Origin: Ustulina deusta
Taxonomy: Eukaryota; Ascomycota; Sordariomycetes; Xylariales; Xylariaceae
Assembly (NCBI GenBank): GCA_023159155.1
Contig: JAJNNX010000007.1
Location: 558,001 to 622,000, forward strand
DNA length: 64,000 bases
Reading direction: 5' to 3'
The position numbers and the translations under genes are program-made. The notes under the pieces were generated by a model. The model saw only the letters and a program-made list of their open reading frames with translations, did not search any database and was not told where the DNA came from. Every line of letters starts with the position of its first letter. Position 1 is the stretch's first letter. Positions 38,700 through 51,087 of this stretch are shown here, piece by piece.

Positions 38700-41600
38700 T
38701 GTGGAAACTTGGGTAATACGTAATACATGCGCACCACCTTCGAGCTGGACCCCGAGGCGCCCTTCGCTTCACTAATTATTAATTAAACACCGTGCCGCGA
38801 GATTCTGCGACGTACTACATAGGAAATTTTGCTAGTTTTGCGGTTGTCGTGTCTTATGAGGTGACGTGCTGGCATCAAAGTTCTAGTATAGCCCTATACA
38901 CAACCTCACTAAGACGATCAACGAAACATAGTAAGATCGATGGGAACCAGACAGGCATATCTTGCACGTCCCTACGGATGTTATTTATCTAAAAGAAACA
39001 TCTACTATAACTAATTTCACAAGAAAAGGTGAGGCGATTTGGAGTATCGGTACTCGTGAGTATAAATATGCCTTGTCCACTCTTGGATACTGGAGATCTG
39101 AGACAACATGAGTCCCATTTAATGGCAAGGAGTCGATCGCTGGGATTAGCGATCGTCCGGGGGTGGCTGATGACGACTAGGAATATACTACACGTGCGCT
39201 TAATAGCCAGAAGTGCCTTGGAGCGATCATTGTAATTCTGAAACCGCAATTGTCACGAATGCGAAGGGTAGGGCGCGGTCGATTGGGGTGAGGGGCTGGA
39301 AATGGAACCTATTCCGCACAATCATTCAAGTTGGGGTTATCGTGCACAGAACAGCTCTTTAATCAATGTTGAAACAAATTCAAAATACTTGGCCTGTGTT
39401 GGGTGATGACGAGTACCTACCTCACTTGACAGGTAACCGGACCTGGTTTGGCTGGCTGGCTGGCTGGCTGGTTGATGACTCGAGGGTCACCGACGCGCTG
39501 GAGGGGCTAGGGTCAGGAGATAAGTTAAGGCTGAATTCAACATTCAGCATTGGTTGGGGTGCATCCGCTCTTATTGCATGAACTGATACCTGTCAAGGTT
39601 GTGGCCCCAAGATACACTCACTAGTACGAAGTGCGGGTTTGCAGAGAGATGGGTCCGTGAATTCTTGCATCAGATGACGCATGGAAGAAGATCAAACGAG
39701 ATCTTTCGATTAGTAAATGCTACCCGATTAGATGCGACCAGCCTATATTGTTCCCATCTCCGAACACGGGAGACGTCCCGTTCTCACGCGGCAGCTCAAC
39801 AGAAGAAAACTATGGAGGCGTCTCAGGCATGAAAGAGGGTGGTAAGAACTGGTCAAACACCTCGGGACGTCGACTTGAGTTTGATAGGTTGAGACCGATA
39901 GAACGTCCGGCTTGCTGATGGAAGAAGATGATCCCGCACGGGTCTAGTGTATGAGATTGCGAGGAAAGAAATGCTAGGGTTCGTTGCTCATTTTAATAGA
40001 CGCTCCCGTGGGGTATGTCAAGGAGCGAGGGCTGATGCATTTGAAGTATGTAGGCGCGCGCCTCGGTAATGGATAGGTACCTAAAGTACCTAGGTATAGC
40101 GGTGTTGTACCAGGAGGATACCTACCTAGGCGGCTAAAATGCGAGGAATAGTACAAAGTAGGGTGTTTGAGAAAAAGAAAGTGAGAAAAGGGTCGCTGAA
40201 TGTGGCCATAGAAATAGCCGCCACCGTTTAATGGGGTTCTAGTAAATTTACTTTGAAGCGGCCTTGTTCACTCTTGCCGGTTACAAAACGAGGGTACTCA
40301 ATGAGAAATGGTTGGTGGAGAAAGAGAGCTGGGCGCAGGACTGGGAATTAAAAGGTGGGATAAGTGGAGTACAGAAGAAGGTTAAATGTGGGGGGGACGA
40401 TGCAGGTACGTACCCACATGCCTAACAGTGATCTGGACAGAGTGGAGCATGAAACGCCAAGTCACTGCCCATAGAAACAAAAGTGGAAGTGACTTCCTAA
40501 CATCCAATCCTTGAGCTAAGCGCGCGCAGAGCCCCTGCTAACCCTTGTAAAATGTAGCACCTTGAGCTTCCAGTGGCCAATGAGAGTCCCTTGAAGCTGA
40601 ATTTGGGCGCTCCTGCCCTGCTTCCCCACAGTAGGCCCTGGACGCCTCAAGTCTCTGCCCTTGTACCACAGCACTTCCTCAACCTCACAACACCAAAACA
40701 ACGGACCCAGCTCGAACCACTGCCGCGCGTAAGAGTCTTACTCAAACTGTCCATGTCTACACAGGAAGCATTTTTAGCCCGTCATGCATCTGCTAGGCCC
40801 CAATACTCGGGTAGACAGGATCTCGCTACGCTCCACATTCCTTGTGCCCAAGAAAAAGCCCTGGTAATCTTAGTCTGGGACATTCCTAAGGCCCGTAGCC
40901 CAAGGCATCTTTGTGACCCTGATTCCGTATATCCCGGGCATGTAAACTCGGAAGTAGGCCTACTGTTCGCGCCGTCAGATTTGTCATTTCCTTGTCATTC
41001 CGAAGTGCGTCGATGTGGCTTGAGGTGACGGTGAAGACCAGGTCGCTGCACACTCACCGTAGAGGGACCCAGCCCAGCAACCACCGGCCAACAAGAGAGG
41101 TCTGCGGTAATAAGAAGCTGGCTCACCTCAACTAGATACCGCTCCCATGTTCACAACTGATCACCACGTCCATACAAGCAGGTAGTCTCTCGGGCACCCT
41201 TCATATACCCCCTCTTTCCTGTGCTAGGTATCCTTGTGCCGCTCTTGGTCTTGGCATCTTCAATTTTATACCTTTCCTTTCTCCCCTCTTGCACACACAC
41301 AAACACACAAACACATACCGGCACACCAAATTAAGCCACGGTACACCCAGACCCCCCTCTTTCTTTCAGAACTACCGACTCAGACTCTCCAGCCCCTCGT
41401 CCTCGCCCTTGATTTAGCGCAGAGTAAACAGGTCTCTTGGCGACCACTGTTCTTCGATCAAAGAGCTCTGGTTCTACTGTTCGGTAACCTTTGCCTTGCG
41501 AGTCTCGACCAAGCACAAAGATACTCAACTCTTCTCATTCACTCTTCCCATTCATATTTCATTCCCCTTCAGCCCGACCAGCCCGAACCTTGACGCAGCG

Positions 41601-41900
41601 CGTCTGTTCACAAACACACGCGTGTTCACAAACACAATTTCCCTTCGATTTCCTCCTCAAACCTCAGCATTTATTTGGGCAAAAACCGCAAATAATTTCG
41701 ATTTTTTTTCTCTTGCCTCCCGGCTTTTCTATGCTGCACCGCATTACACCCTCTTGACACCCGGTTACTTCAACGCGTCAATACCAACAGTTGCGCATAC
41801 AGCATTCAGTTCCACACACCACCTTTTTCGCCTTTTCATCCCCCCTTTGGTCTCGCGGGCGAGGCCTTCGCACCACAGTATTTCCCCATTGTGTACGAAA
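38700..41900. other. Intergenic region and long pyrimidine-rich leader
   Basis: No gene recognised over 3.2 kb. A GGCT repeat lies at about 39450-39471 and TAGGTA/TACCTA words near 40070-40130. The last 600 bases are C/T-rich with CA-rich pieces, typical of the promoter and 5' leader of a well-expressed fungal gene. Plus-strand frames from 41491-41496 run through this leader into the next gene and are not the real start. Confidence 0.55.
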
Positions 41901-43112
41901 ATGATGTTCAAGAGCATTACCGTCGCAGCCATCTGGCTGCTGGCTACAGTACCCACCACCTCTGCCCATACCTGGGTTGAATTCCTGTACCACATCAGTT
42001 CCAATGGATCATTTACCGGGAATCCAGGTTACCCCATCGGCTACACCCCTAGAGCCCAAGGAGTCTCGGATGATGTACACCAGACCAAGATAATGGACAC
42101 CTCCACAAACCCAGCCATCTGTAAGCCGCTGTCGTCGAGCAACGCTAACCAGTACCCCCCTCTTCAAGCTGGCGCTGGTGACTACATCGCATTGCAATAC
42201 CAAGAGAACGGCCATGTCACACAGCCCGAGCTGACCCTAAGGCCGTATCGGGGTGGGAATGTGTATGTGTACGGCACCATGCAGCACCAAGATACCGATG
42301 GCATCAATGACGTATTGAATGCCTGGACTGCTGACGGCCAGGGTGGAAACCAGAAGGGCAAGCTCCTTGCCACCCATTACTTTGACGATGGCCAGTGCTT
42401 CCAAGACGCGCCGGGAATTCCTATCGCCCAGGAGCGAAAGGCCAAGTACGGCGTTGACCAGCTGTTCTGTCAAACCGATATTCAACTGCCGGCTGACTTG
42501 CCCTCCGACGGCACATATACACTAATGTGGGTGTGGAATTGGCCGAGGATCATCAGTGACTCCCAGAATATAACCGAAATCTACACCACATGCGCGCAGA
42601 TTGATCTTAGCGGATCAGCCAAGAGCCAGGAAGGAGCCAAGGCAGTGCCTTCGATTAAGTTTGACAGCAACAACAATATCGCGAGTGCAGCCATCTCATC
42701 GCAGGTGCATAACCTCATTGAGGCGACTGCTCTCGGCATCGGCACCAACAGCCCCCCTGCACCAACTGGTCTTGGTGACGCTACCAGTTCAGCTGATCCG
42801 GCTCCCTCGTCCACAACGAAAAGCAAGGGCCATAGCCACATCAAGACTGTTACCGTCACTGCAGAGCCTGAGACCGTCACCCAGTACTTCACCGTCACTA
42901 AGAGTGGTGACAATACCAATGGTGACGCGACTTCCCAGTTGTCCACTTCGGCGACCGCGACCGTGACCACGGTACCAACTAAGGGAACAGTGACCTCCTC
43001 AGTCATCCCATTCCCGACTTCGTTCATCCCTGTCACATCTGTTCACGGGTTTTTGAAGGTTCGTGCAGCTCGTGTTACGGGTCACGCACGACGAGACTCC
43101 TTTCGCCTCTGA
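41901..43112 (+). CDS. Secreted DUF7492-like protein with N-terminal histidine
   Basis: A 403-residue single-exon product. ATG 41901 is chosen because it opens a clear signal peptide (ITVAAIWLLATVPTTSA), predicted to end right before HTWVEFLYH. That gives a mature protein beginning with His, as in lytic polysaccharide monooxygenases. The globular part (about residues 23-260) includes SFTGNPGYPIGYTPR, the ENGHVTQPE motif and FDDGQCFQD, with several Cys for disulfides. The tail (about 275-403) is Ser/Thr-rich with valine-threonine repeats, as in O-glycosylated linkers, and has no GPI-type hydrophobic end. I place it with the fungal DUF7492 family from memory of its pattern. Enzymatic activity has not been established as far as I know. 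A copper-site role for His1 is inference. Confidence 0.75.
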   Translation: MMFKSITVAAIWLLATVPTTSAHTWVEFLYHISSNGSFTGNPGYPIGYTPRAQGVSDDVHQTKIMDTSTNPAICKPLSSSNANQYPPLQAGAGDYIALQYQENGHVTQPELTLRPYRGGNVYVYGTMQHQDTDGINDVLNAWTADGQGGNQKGKLLATHYFDDGQCFQDAPGIPIAQERKAKYGVDQLFCQTDIQLPADLPSDGTYTLMWVWNWPRIISDSQNITEIYTTCAQIDLSGSAKSQEGAKAVPSIKFDSNNNIASAAISSQVHNLIEATALGIGTNSPPAPTGLGDATSSADPAPSSTTKSKGHSHIKTVTVTAEPETVTQYFTVTKSGDNTNGDATSQLSTSATATVTTVPTKGTVTSSVIPFPTSFIPVTSVHGFLKVRAARVTGHARRDSFRL

Positions 43113-44192
43113 TGCTAGCAAAGAGCAAGGCCAATAGGGGACCAGTTTAGCCTCCCGGGCACGAGGGTGATTATTTTGTGCACAAATTAATTTCTCTTCT
43201 CTATGTACAATTTCCCCAAGTCATGTACCCCATATTACGGGTTCCTTTTTCCCCCTCTCCTTCCAGCATTGGCGGATCCTTTCGAGTCACGCATCCATTT
43301 CGGGTTCAGGCATTGCGGTCAGGAAACATAAACGTAGGGACTGTGAACAAGTCCTCGGAGGTGTACATTTGCATTCAGTCGGTCGCAAAGGAAGATACCC
43401 TGAAAATACAGGCAGGCGTTTGGGTGGAGCATAGGCCGGAGGATACGCATATCATGCATTTACAAGGCTTTGCATGCAGGGTCATACATTGCTTTCTCAG
43501 GCGTTTTGCTCGCATTGAGCTTTCCAAAATAAGGCACTGCACGAGTGTGTTTTTTTCACGCACAATTTTCCCCAGTCATGTGTTCTAAAACTTTAGGCAC
43601 AGGGTACAAGCAAAGATTAGGTAGCTTGTAACCCCACTCTAAGAGAATGATGTCCCCTTTGACTTTTGACTTGGTGTTGAGACAATGCTCACGTCCTAAT
43701 ATTGCATGTTAATTCTAATTATTTTTGTAAATGTGATTTGAATGATATGAATATCCGATAAATATTGTGTGACAGAAAAACAATGCTGTTAATCTGCAAA
43801 CAGGATTAACAATATATTATATGGCACACTCCTCCCCACAACTCCGCAACATATTGTATGTATCCTTGTGTTAATGTCTATGAACTTGCCATATTTGGTA
43901 TGGCCTGCGAATCCCTCTTGGGAATATTTGATGCTAGGATGATCTGATTAGGAGCAATTGCAGTCATATCAAAATCTCTTGAATACGGTATGATATGATT
44001 AAGGCTAAGTGGTCATAGAATTTCAAACAATGCCTCCCAACTACAACAGATCAAGAAACAAAAACAGGTAGGTACTTAGGTACCTAGGTACCTAGGTACT
44101 TAGAGGTAATCTAAAAACACATGTCCCAGAAGCTCCGCCTGCCACCATTCTCCCTTTCCTCCCGCTCCTTCCTCCTGCTCCTGCATCCTCGT
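43113..44192. other. Convergent intergenic region
   Basis: No gene seen. The region holds the 3' ends of two converging genes and a TACCTAGG-type palindromic cluster near 44065-44105. Confidence 0.5.
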
Positions 44193-44456
44193 TCACTTCT
44201 TACCCCGCAGGGCCCTGTTAATTCCCCAGACGATTAGCGCAATCAAAACAGTTCCACCAAGGACAATACCGATGATAGCATCACTGTTAAGCTTTGGTGC
44301 AGTGGAGGGTTCCCCTGCATCTTGCGTTCTGCCCTTGGGGTCTGCGTGCATTGTTGAGTTCCCGGGGAGCAACGTTGGATATTCTGGGGTCGTTACAGGA
44401 GCGCCGAGTGCGAGGGCTTCGAGGAAGCAGATAACGAAGGCGATGGAGACGGACAT
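44193..44456 (-). CDS. Small single-pass membrane protein
   Basis: An 87-residue intronless protein. It starts with a signal peptide (SIAFVICFLEALALGAP), has a short Pro/Thr-rich outer segment with one NST sequon, and ends with one membrane helix (AIIGIVLGGTVLIALIVWGI) before a basic tail (RALRGKK). The layout is that of a type I membrane protein. ATG 44456 is preferred to the more upstream in-frame ATG at 44573, because it gives a clean signal peptide. No family is recognised and function is unknown. Such tiny proteins are often lineage-restricted in fungi. Confidence 0.6.
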   Translation of the reverse strand: MSVSIAFVICFLEALALGAPVTTPEYPTLLPGNSTMHADPKGRTQDAGEPSTAPKLNSDAIIGIVLGGTVLIALIVWGINRALRGKK

Positions 44457-45179
44457 GTTTGGATTTGGATTGGTTGTCTTCTGTGAGGTGTGGTGAATGT
44501 TGGAATGGGGAAACACCCAGATTCTAAGGGAGTCTGGGTCACATAAATATGCAAAGGGAAGGTAGGCAATCACAATGATGGCGTTGTGTGCCCGAGATAT
44601 AAAGACTTTGTCGAATATCTAAGGGTTCATTGTTTGTTGAATATGTATACTATCTTTCTCTGTTTGTGTTCTATGAGTGTTTCTTTAGAGAATCCCCCAT
44701 TAACAAGAAGACAATTGTTAGTATCTTATGTACTTCACTTGTTGTGAGTTGTTCGGGGACTCTTTTGAGCACAACAGTTAGAAGAAAGGCGTTCATTATC
44801 TACCCCCATAGATGAAAGTAGAGGAACAAATAGCATACATATTATTATGTAATAAACTGTTGTAGCATCGAGTGGAAAGCGAAGTTGTAAGAAGGATAGA
44901 GGTAACTGACATGGCAACCACCGTGAGGGGTAATATAGACACTTTCCTTCGTACCTTCCCACCCTATCATAGAAAAGTGCGTGTGATGGCTAAAGTTGTT
45001 CTTTCCAGCCCACTAAAAAAGATAACTGCGTAATGTGGAACACTTTGCCATCAAAAGGACAAAAAAAAAAAGGACTCGCCTCGAGATAAAGATAGGAAAC
45101 TGATGTTCTAGGACAGCGAAGGGACCAAACCGTTGATATTAGCATGGATCATGCTCTCCGAACCCTAGTTCCCCTTGCC
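44457..45179. other. Intergenic region
   Basis: No gene seen. It includes the promoter of the small membrane protein and the 3' flank of the HET gene. Confidence 0.5.
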
Positions 45180-47518
45180 CTAGATGATACGATAGGCCTT
45201 GACATTGGATATAAATAATCGGGGGGTAAGATAGAACTCTCTCACCACTAATGTCCCGACCCGATAAGCCACCTGGCCGTCTACTTCAACTAGCATCAGA
45301 TACGAATTCGCCCCAACCGTGGCCAGCCTGATAACTTCGTACCGGCCCCCCTGGATTCCCTCGAACGCCCCAACGGCGTCGAGGCCCCGCTTGCTGGGAT
45401 ACAGCATTACTCCTCCCCCACTCGAGATGCAGAGCTTCTGGGGGTTATCTCCCAGGATGAATGCGTTACGGGACATAGCTGCTGCCTCGATACTCAGTGT
45501 CCTCGGGTGCCGCAGCTGGTCTGATCCAGCAGCTGTGTCGCAAGTCTCGGGTGCACCTTCACTGCATTTTTCAAAGTATATCAACGTACCCGGCCATGTG
45601 AGACTCTGTATGGGGCAGTCCTGTGATGTCGTGGGCCACATCGCAGCCCCTTCCCACCCTGCCCAAGACCATGACGGAAAATCGGCTCGTCTGCGAGGAG
45701 GCACGGTCGATATGCTGTGATGCCAAGAGAGCCCTACCATCAGAGATCCGACGCGACGTGCTTGTTCCGGATCAGGCATAGGGGCTCTTACATGGAGCAG
45801 GTGGATGAGCGATGAGCTGTTCGGTGGCGGCCCTGAGGGTATCTCGTCTTTTCGGACCGTCTTCTCGGCCAGGTGAGTGAAGGGGATACCCCAGATGTGA
45901 TATACCGGAGACGTTTCCGCCGTCTCCAGCTTTCGTATTATGCCGCCGAAGGCGTTAAGTGAATCGCTATCGAAGCTCAGCGTCCTCCTTGAATATTGCT
46001 CGGCGCAGCGAGTGTACGTTGCGAAATTGCCGGATTCGGGGGACGGAGTCGGCTGGAAAGGGAAAAGCGTCGGCTTCATGAAGTCCTTCAGATACGGCCT
46101 TGATCTCGAGTAATACGCATCCCAGCAGACGTGCAGGCTCTCGTAACTGCCCATGGAGTTGCATTCGAAGTAGAGTTGGTCGTCTGTGAAAAAGAGCCGT
46201 CGAGGGGACAGGACCGCCTCCTGGTATGTCCATCCCCTCGTAGCCCATCGTGATTCGCGTATGGAGCATTGAGGAGGAGGTAGTGTGGATGTGATGCTCC
46301 AGTCATCTCCTTCGAATGACCATTGTCTCCTAGACCGCCTTCTGGATACCCCTGGAAGCCCGTATGTCTCGTCGGCGCCCGCGGCTGCGATGATAGTGAG
46401 CGCAGCGTATTGATAAATTGAATCCATGTGCATTATCTGCTCGTGCTTTTTCGACGCATCATGTTGGTCGATGCAATACCTGTCAACCCAGATGAAGCGA
46501 TATCCTAACGATAGAGTCACCAAAATAGCATCCTCGATAACCCGGGGTAGCAGAATAGGTAGCTCGGAACATCCTTTGATAATAGTCGACGCGTCGTTGT
46601 TTCTGCCCCAGATGTAGCTCAGAGCGACATACTCTAACTCCGTGTGTTGACCTAAGGTACTATAGTTGACAACCCGTCGGCTTTCGCAGTCAATTAAGTT
46701 CAACGTCGGCGCGATGTAGTGTAGCTTAGATGGGTATCGATCCAGAAGACAGGACATATGGTGCACTTGGCAGCAGTTTAGCCAGTCTTCGACGACAGAA
46801 GGCTCAAATAGACACGAAACTAATCGGGGCACGAAAAGTGGACGAGTCGATGATTGATGGCAGACGAGATATCCTCGTTCGGCAACCTGGTCTCGCAGCG
46901 CCTTCTCGTACACGCCATCCGAAAAGGCCCCGGAGGGATCTGGCACGGCAGCCAAGAAGTACTCGGAAACCTCATTGCGTAGTCCCGCAGCGCGGCTCCG
47001 GCATTCTGCTCCTCCCAGATGTGGCAAGAGAGGGAAGGCGCGAAGCTGGAAAGACGATTGCGACTCCATGTCATTCAAAGCCCCCTCTCGTCTGACTTCG
47101 GATAATAGCGTGTCGATAGATGTTCCATGTGTAGTCTTGGATACGATCTGACAGAGAACGCATTTTTCGTCTATCCTCCACCGCTTCTGGAGTGTGCCGA
47201 GGACAATTCCATGCAACGACGGTAGGCCCTTGAATTCATGGCTGAAAGCCAGCGGGATTCGAAGCTTCAGGCAGGAATCGCACAGGAAATGGGTCCATAG
47301 GACAGACGATATCCTTTGGTATAGCCATTGAGTTTGTGTTAATATTGAGGAGCTTAGGATTCGAGCAAGCTGAAGCAAAGTAGGCGAGCTCCTCTCCTAG
47401 AGTTTTGGTCAGTGGTGCAATATGTGGATTGGGGCTCATCTCCGGATATCATAATTACCAGTGCGATTGAGTCCAATTCGCTTTTATGTGAAGGTATTTC
47501 ATTCAGAATAGTTTTCAT
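45180..47518 (-). CDS. HET-domain protein (heterokaryon incompatibility)
   Basis: Proposed exons 47518-47459 and 47396-45180 give 758 residues. The main exon is certain. The first exon rests on an ATG, a 62-base intron with a GTAATT donor and CTCTAG acceptor, and matching phase; without it the main frame lacks a plausible start. An N-terminal CxxC-type segment (LCDSCLKLRIP, KCVLCQIV) precedes the HET domain at about residues 276-420, which shows all three conserved blocks (YVALSYIWG, FIWVDRYCIDQ, IYQYAALTIIAAAG). RGWTYQEAVLSPRRLFF follows. HET proteins trigger cell death on non-self recognition after hyphal fusion. No NACHT or STAND partner is adjacent. The C-terminal part is family-typical without a known domain. 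Confidence 0.88.
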
Positions 47519-48783
47519 TGCCCTGTTAAGTCGGGTTAGCAGTTGTAGGAGAGAAGTGTCATTGCCTCTGGAAATCTGCAATGCCTCCAGGCTTGTCTCA
47601 AATCAGATTTACGGTTCATGGTAGAGAGGGGGTGAATTATCGAATATGGATTGCTTAAGCTCTTGGAGTCACAGGGTCCCCCGGGTGGCGCAGCAGTGAA
47701 CGTGAACATACCTGAACGGTGTAGCGTGCTTGCTTTCATATGCAGGTAATCACGAGGGCGCTGGATACATCCCTGACCTATCTATGCTGATTCCTCCAAG
47801 TTCGCGCTGTTGCTGACTAGATGGACCTATTTACGAAAATTGATAAGCCTAATAAGACCAATTAACGTCATCAGACGTCTTCCATGTTGCCTCACTATGA
47901 CGTCGCGCTTTTACGCTGCATTAGTTAGCAATATATGAACAGGCAGAAGCGTAGCATTTGGAGCGTATCGCAATGTATGTACTATGTACTGGATAGAGGG
48001 TGCATGTTCCTGTTGCTGTCGGATTCTGTACCCTTGCGCAACTTGGGGGACCCGGCGTTGCACTGGTTGTTTCAAATGCGATGTGTCTTAATAAGGCCGT
48101 GAATGGATTACAAGCAATCGACCGAAGTGTACCTCGGAGCGTGATCCTTAAGGTTGTCTCCGTCACTTCAAGTAGTAGAGTGCCTTCATTTACCCCGGAG
48201 CAACAAGAATGCGCACTCCATGTGATCGTGGAAGCTATGTCAAACTTATACATAATGTCTCTTACGGCTAGTGATCTTACATTAATTATATATTTTTTCG
48301 TGAAGCCTGAGAGATTATTTTCAAAGTGAAATTGTAGCATATAGCATATATAGTGCGGTGGGCAAAGGTGAGTACATAGGAGCACTCATCTGACTTACAT
48401 AGCCACAAAGTGGCTGTATAATTACCCCCTTAATCAGCCACCTAATGTTGATAGTCGATTGCTTGTCAACATTGGTATTTTTGACAATCTTCTGTCTCCT
48501 CCATAATTTAGTCTTGAATCTCGGTGCTTTGTATCAAGCGCACGAAAATGTTGTCCAAGCATTGCTCAAGGGCTAGAGGACAGGAACTGTCTTTGAGCCT
48601 CTTGTTTTTCTATTTTATTGCTGTTCCCCCATCCCCGTTTCCTCCCCTCTCTCCTTTCTCATCCTATTATCTTGAAATATTCTGTTTTATTCGTTGCTAG
48701 GTAATAATGAATTGGCGATTCTCGGCACCCCTGATACCGGAACGAGTTGATCTGCTTCATATATATATTTATGTAAATTATCA
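47519..48783. other. Intergenic region containing a dispersed repeat copy
   Basis: No gene recognised. A short repeat copy lies at 48353-48455 (annotated separately). A plus-strand frame at 48000-48329 overlaps part of that repeat and is not called. Confidence 0.5.
48353..48455 (+). repeat. Dispersed repeat, short copy (MITE-like)
   Basis: It begins GGTGGGCAAAGGTGAGTACA and ends with a hairpin (TAGCCACAAAGTGGCTGTA) plus CCCCCTTAATCAGCCACCT. The same end segments bound a longer stretch at 59838-60126. The short copy looks like an internally deleted form of the longer one. Confidence 0.5.
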
Positions 48784-49461
48784 CTAACATGCCCCAAATA
48801 TAACTTTGCCTTGAGCCACGGGTACGTCAATCCCCGGGGCTTGCATGGCAGTCTCTAGTAACATCCTAATACAATGGTGCGCATGGTCAAGGGGCGCTAA
48901 TGCGAAATCGATTCTTTCTCCAGCATCTAACATATCCGAGCGTCGCATAAGGCCAAAAGCGCAATGAGCGAGATGCATACGCATGGTCGACACCCACGAA
49001 GTCGGTTGTCCTAGTTTGGTTTCTGCGAATACGGCCATATCTTCGTCGGTGATCTCCTCCGCGGCACTGAGATCTGTCCAGTACTTCCACTCGGTAATAT
49101 TCAGCGTCGAGGGGTACTGAATGAATTCTTGTTCATAGTGGCGCGGGCAGGCAGTATGAAGCCAGGTCTTAGTCAGGCGGTCGAATGAGCAGCCTGCATG
49201 TTGCGCTTCTTCGATGGATGTGCCACAGGTAAGTAATGATCGAGGAGCCTGCTGGCGCAGCAGCTGGACATAAAGTATTGAGACGGAAACAAGCGACACA
49301 GCCAGCGCTATTATGACAATACTGACGATGACAGTACGAAAGGCTGGACGTTTCGATTGTGCTCCAGCATATTCGTTGTTCTCAGTACTCGACTTCTCCT
49401 CTGACACACGAAGCCTGTGATATCTAGTTGGATGGATGCGAAGGTATTCAGGAAAACGCAT
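48784..49461 (-). CDS. Single-pass membrane protein with paired HxxHC motifs (UstYa-like)
   Basis: A 225-residue intronless protein. A cytosolic N-terminus is followed by a membrane helix at about 44-68 (VIVSIVIIALAVSLVSVSIL). The lumenal part has the signature CGTSIEEAxxxGCxFD (79-94), known from a widespread fungal family of unnamed function, then HLAHC at 163-167 and HAHHC at 193-197. Two HxxHC motifs in a type II membrane protein are the hallmark of UstYa oxidases (DUF3328), although the upstream sequence differs from classical UstYa. It sits 1.6 kb from a canonical UstYa gene and 3.3 kb from a repeat-type precursor, on the same strand as that UstYa gene. A role as a second oxidase in the same pathway is inference. 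Confidence 0.8.
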   Translation of the reverse strand: MRFPEYLRIHPTRYHRLRVSEEKSSTENNEYAGAQSKRPAFRTVIVSIVIIALAVSLVSVSILYVQLLRQQAPRSLLTCGTSIEEAQHAGCSFDRLTKTWLHTACPRHYEQEFIQYPSTLNITEWKYWTDLSAAEEITDEDMAVFAETKLGQPTSWVSTMRMHLAHCAFGLMRRSDMLDAGERIDFALAPLDHAHHCIRMLLETAMQAPGIDVPVAQGKVIFGAC

Positions 49462-51087
49462 CCTAATCAGACCCGTGAGGTCGACGTGAGAAGGTGATGA
49501 TATTCACAAGCAACGGAGAGATCAATTCGGTGAACGCTTCCCGTGTTATGAGTCCTGCGGGTGATAATGGTCATAGTAGAAGACGTAAACAGCTGCAAGA
49601 ATGACAATAATCAAAAGATCTTAAGTGTTTGTCTCATAAGCACTAGTGACGGCCACTACATTGACCTTGAATTCATTAGAAATATTGTGGCCTGAGCTAT
49701 GTTGTCCATCTACCTCGGTATAAATCTGCTAATCCACTACGTCGAAAAGCCGCTACTAGGTACTACAAAGTAACCAACAGGAGACCGAGTAGCATGTAGC
49801 TAGCCACATTCTAACACTACAACGAAGTCGGTCTACCTACATACCATCATGTGCTGTTCCTCGCGCTGAACTGGAATATTCTTGCACTTACTGCATGTTC
49901 GCCATTCGGACTTGGTCTGTGGCCGCATGGAGTAGACGCCAGCTCCTGTAGCTTCATTTTAGTCTGGGCCTATATATCCCTGCTGCGCTGGATCTGGGCT
50001 AGCATGATGGTTGGTGCGCTTGGCAAGAATTGTGAATCTGTTAAACTGGTAGCTAGTCTTCCTACCGCTTTACTAAGCTCATGAAGAAGGTGCGTCATGC
50101 TTGTTGGATAGGTACTGCAAACTGACACGGTTAAGCGAGGCAAGGAATGTTGCCTCGAAATGCTTACTCGTCCTCCAGGAGACAGAAAAAGAACCAGGGG
50201 GTTTCAGCGCGGGATGAGAAGAGTTGGATCGGCGATAGAACCGCGCCGGAAGCCGATTGATTTGATGCTGACCCTGCTAGCAATTCGGATGGCCTTGTAA
50301 TAATTGGGCAATTAGTTGTCTCGTCATTATGTCATGCTCTAACATCATTCAAGCACCACATACTCTATCTAGGGCGGCGCGCTGAGAGCGGAACCTCCGT
50401 GGAGGTCATGGCTGGGCTCCGAAGACGGCCCATTTCATTTATCCCTAGATCTTTGAAGCTAGATGGGGAAGCAGACCGTGTTGCTTACAAAGGCAGATCG
50501 ATAAGAGACAAGTCGAAGTAAAGGATGTGTTAGAAACACTGCTACTTCCTTGGCGATGGTCCGAGTTTTGTCTAGGAGCAATCCAGTCGAATTTCATGGC
50601 CGGTTTACCAATCTACTCGTCTTCGTGACTGAAGAAGCTTCTTTCCGTGTATCATAAAACCGACCAGACGAGCGAAATATCAGTCTATGGCATCATTTAA
50701 ATAGCTATGCCAGGTACATGTAGATGGTAACACTGAGTAGTCTCATAATCATCTTTCATCATTTAAAGCCTCTTAAAGTACAGTATCGGCATCTGGCATT
50801 TCCGGCGTGAAGTGCCAGGTCACTCATGTAAATGGCAGGACGTTCAGCTTTATAGTGCTCCGTTGTACCACCGGCGCTTTGCCTCCGTACCCACCGAAGC
50901 AAGGAATCCAAAATTCGGAACCCGCTACTCGTGCTACCCCTGGCCAGCCCTCTCTCCCCATCTTGGTCCACCATTCTACTCTCCAGTTCTGCCGCCAAGA
51001 GTTTTATACGGGATGTGAAGGCTCGAAACGCGCCATCCGGGAAAGCAGTAAGTAACCTCTGTAAAGTTGAATGACAGCCAGATCGCT
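49462..51087. other. Intergenic region within the candidate RiPP locus
   Basis: No gene recognised in 1.6 kb. Open frames stay under 100 codons and lack features. The right part is the 3' flank of the UstYa gene, the left part the promoter of the second membrane protein. Confidence 0.5.

Noticed and set aside
40573..41028. 151-codon plus-strand frame
   Set aside because: No family features, composition like the pyrimidine-rich flanks, and it lies within probable promoter sequence.
41496..41900. N-terminal 135-codon extension of the secreted DUF7492-like protein
   Set aside because: The extension is Ser/Thr/Pro/His-rich leader sequence. The ATG at 41901 begins a textbook signal peptide that would otherwise be internal.
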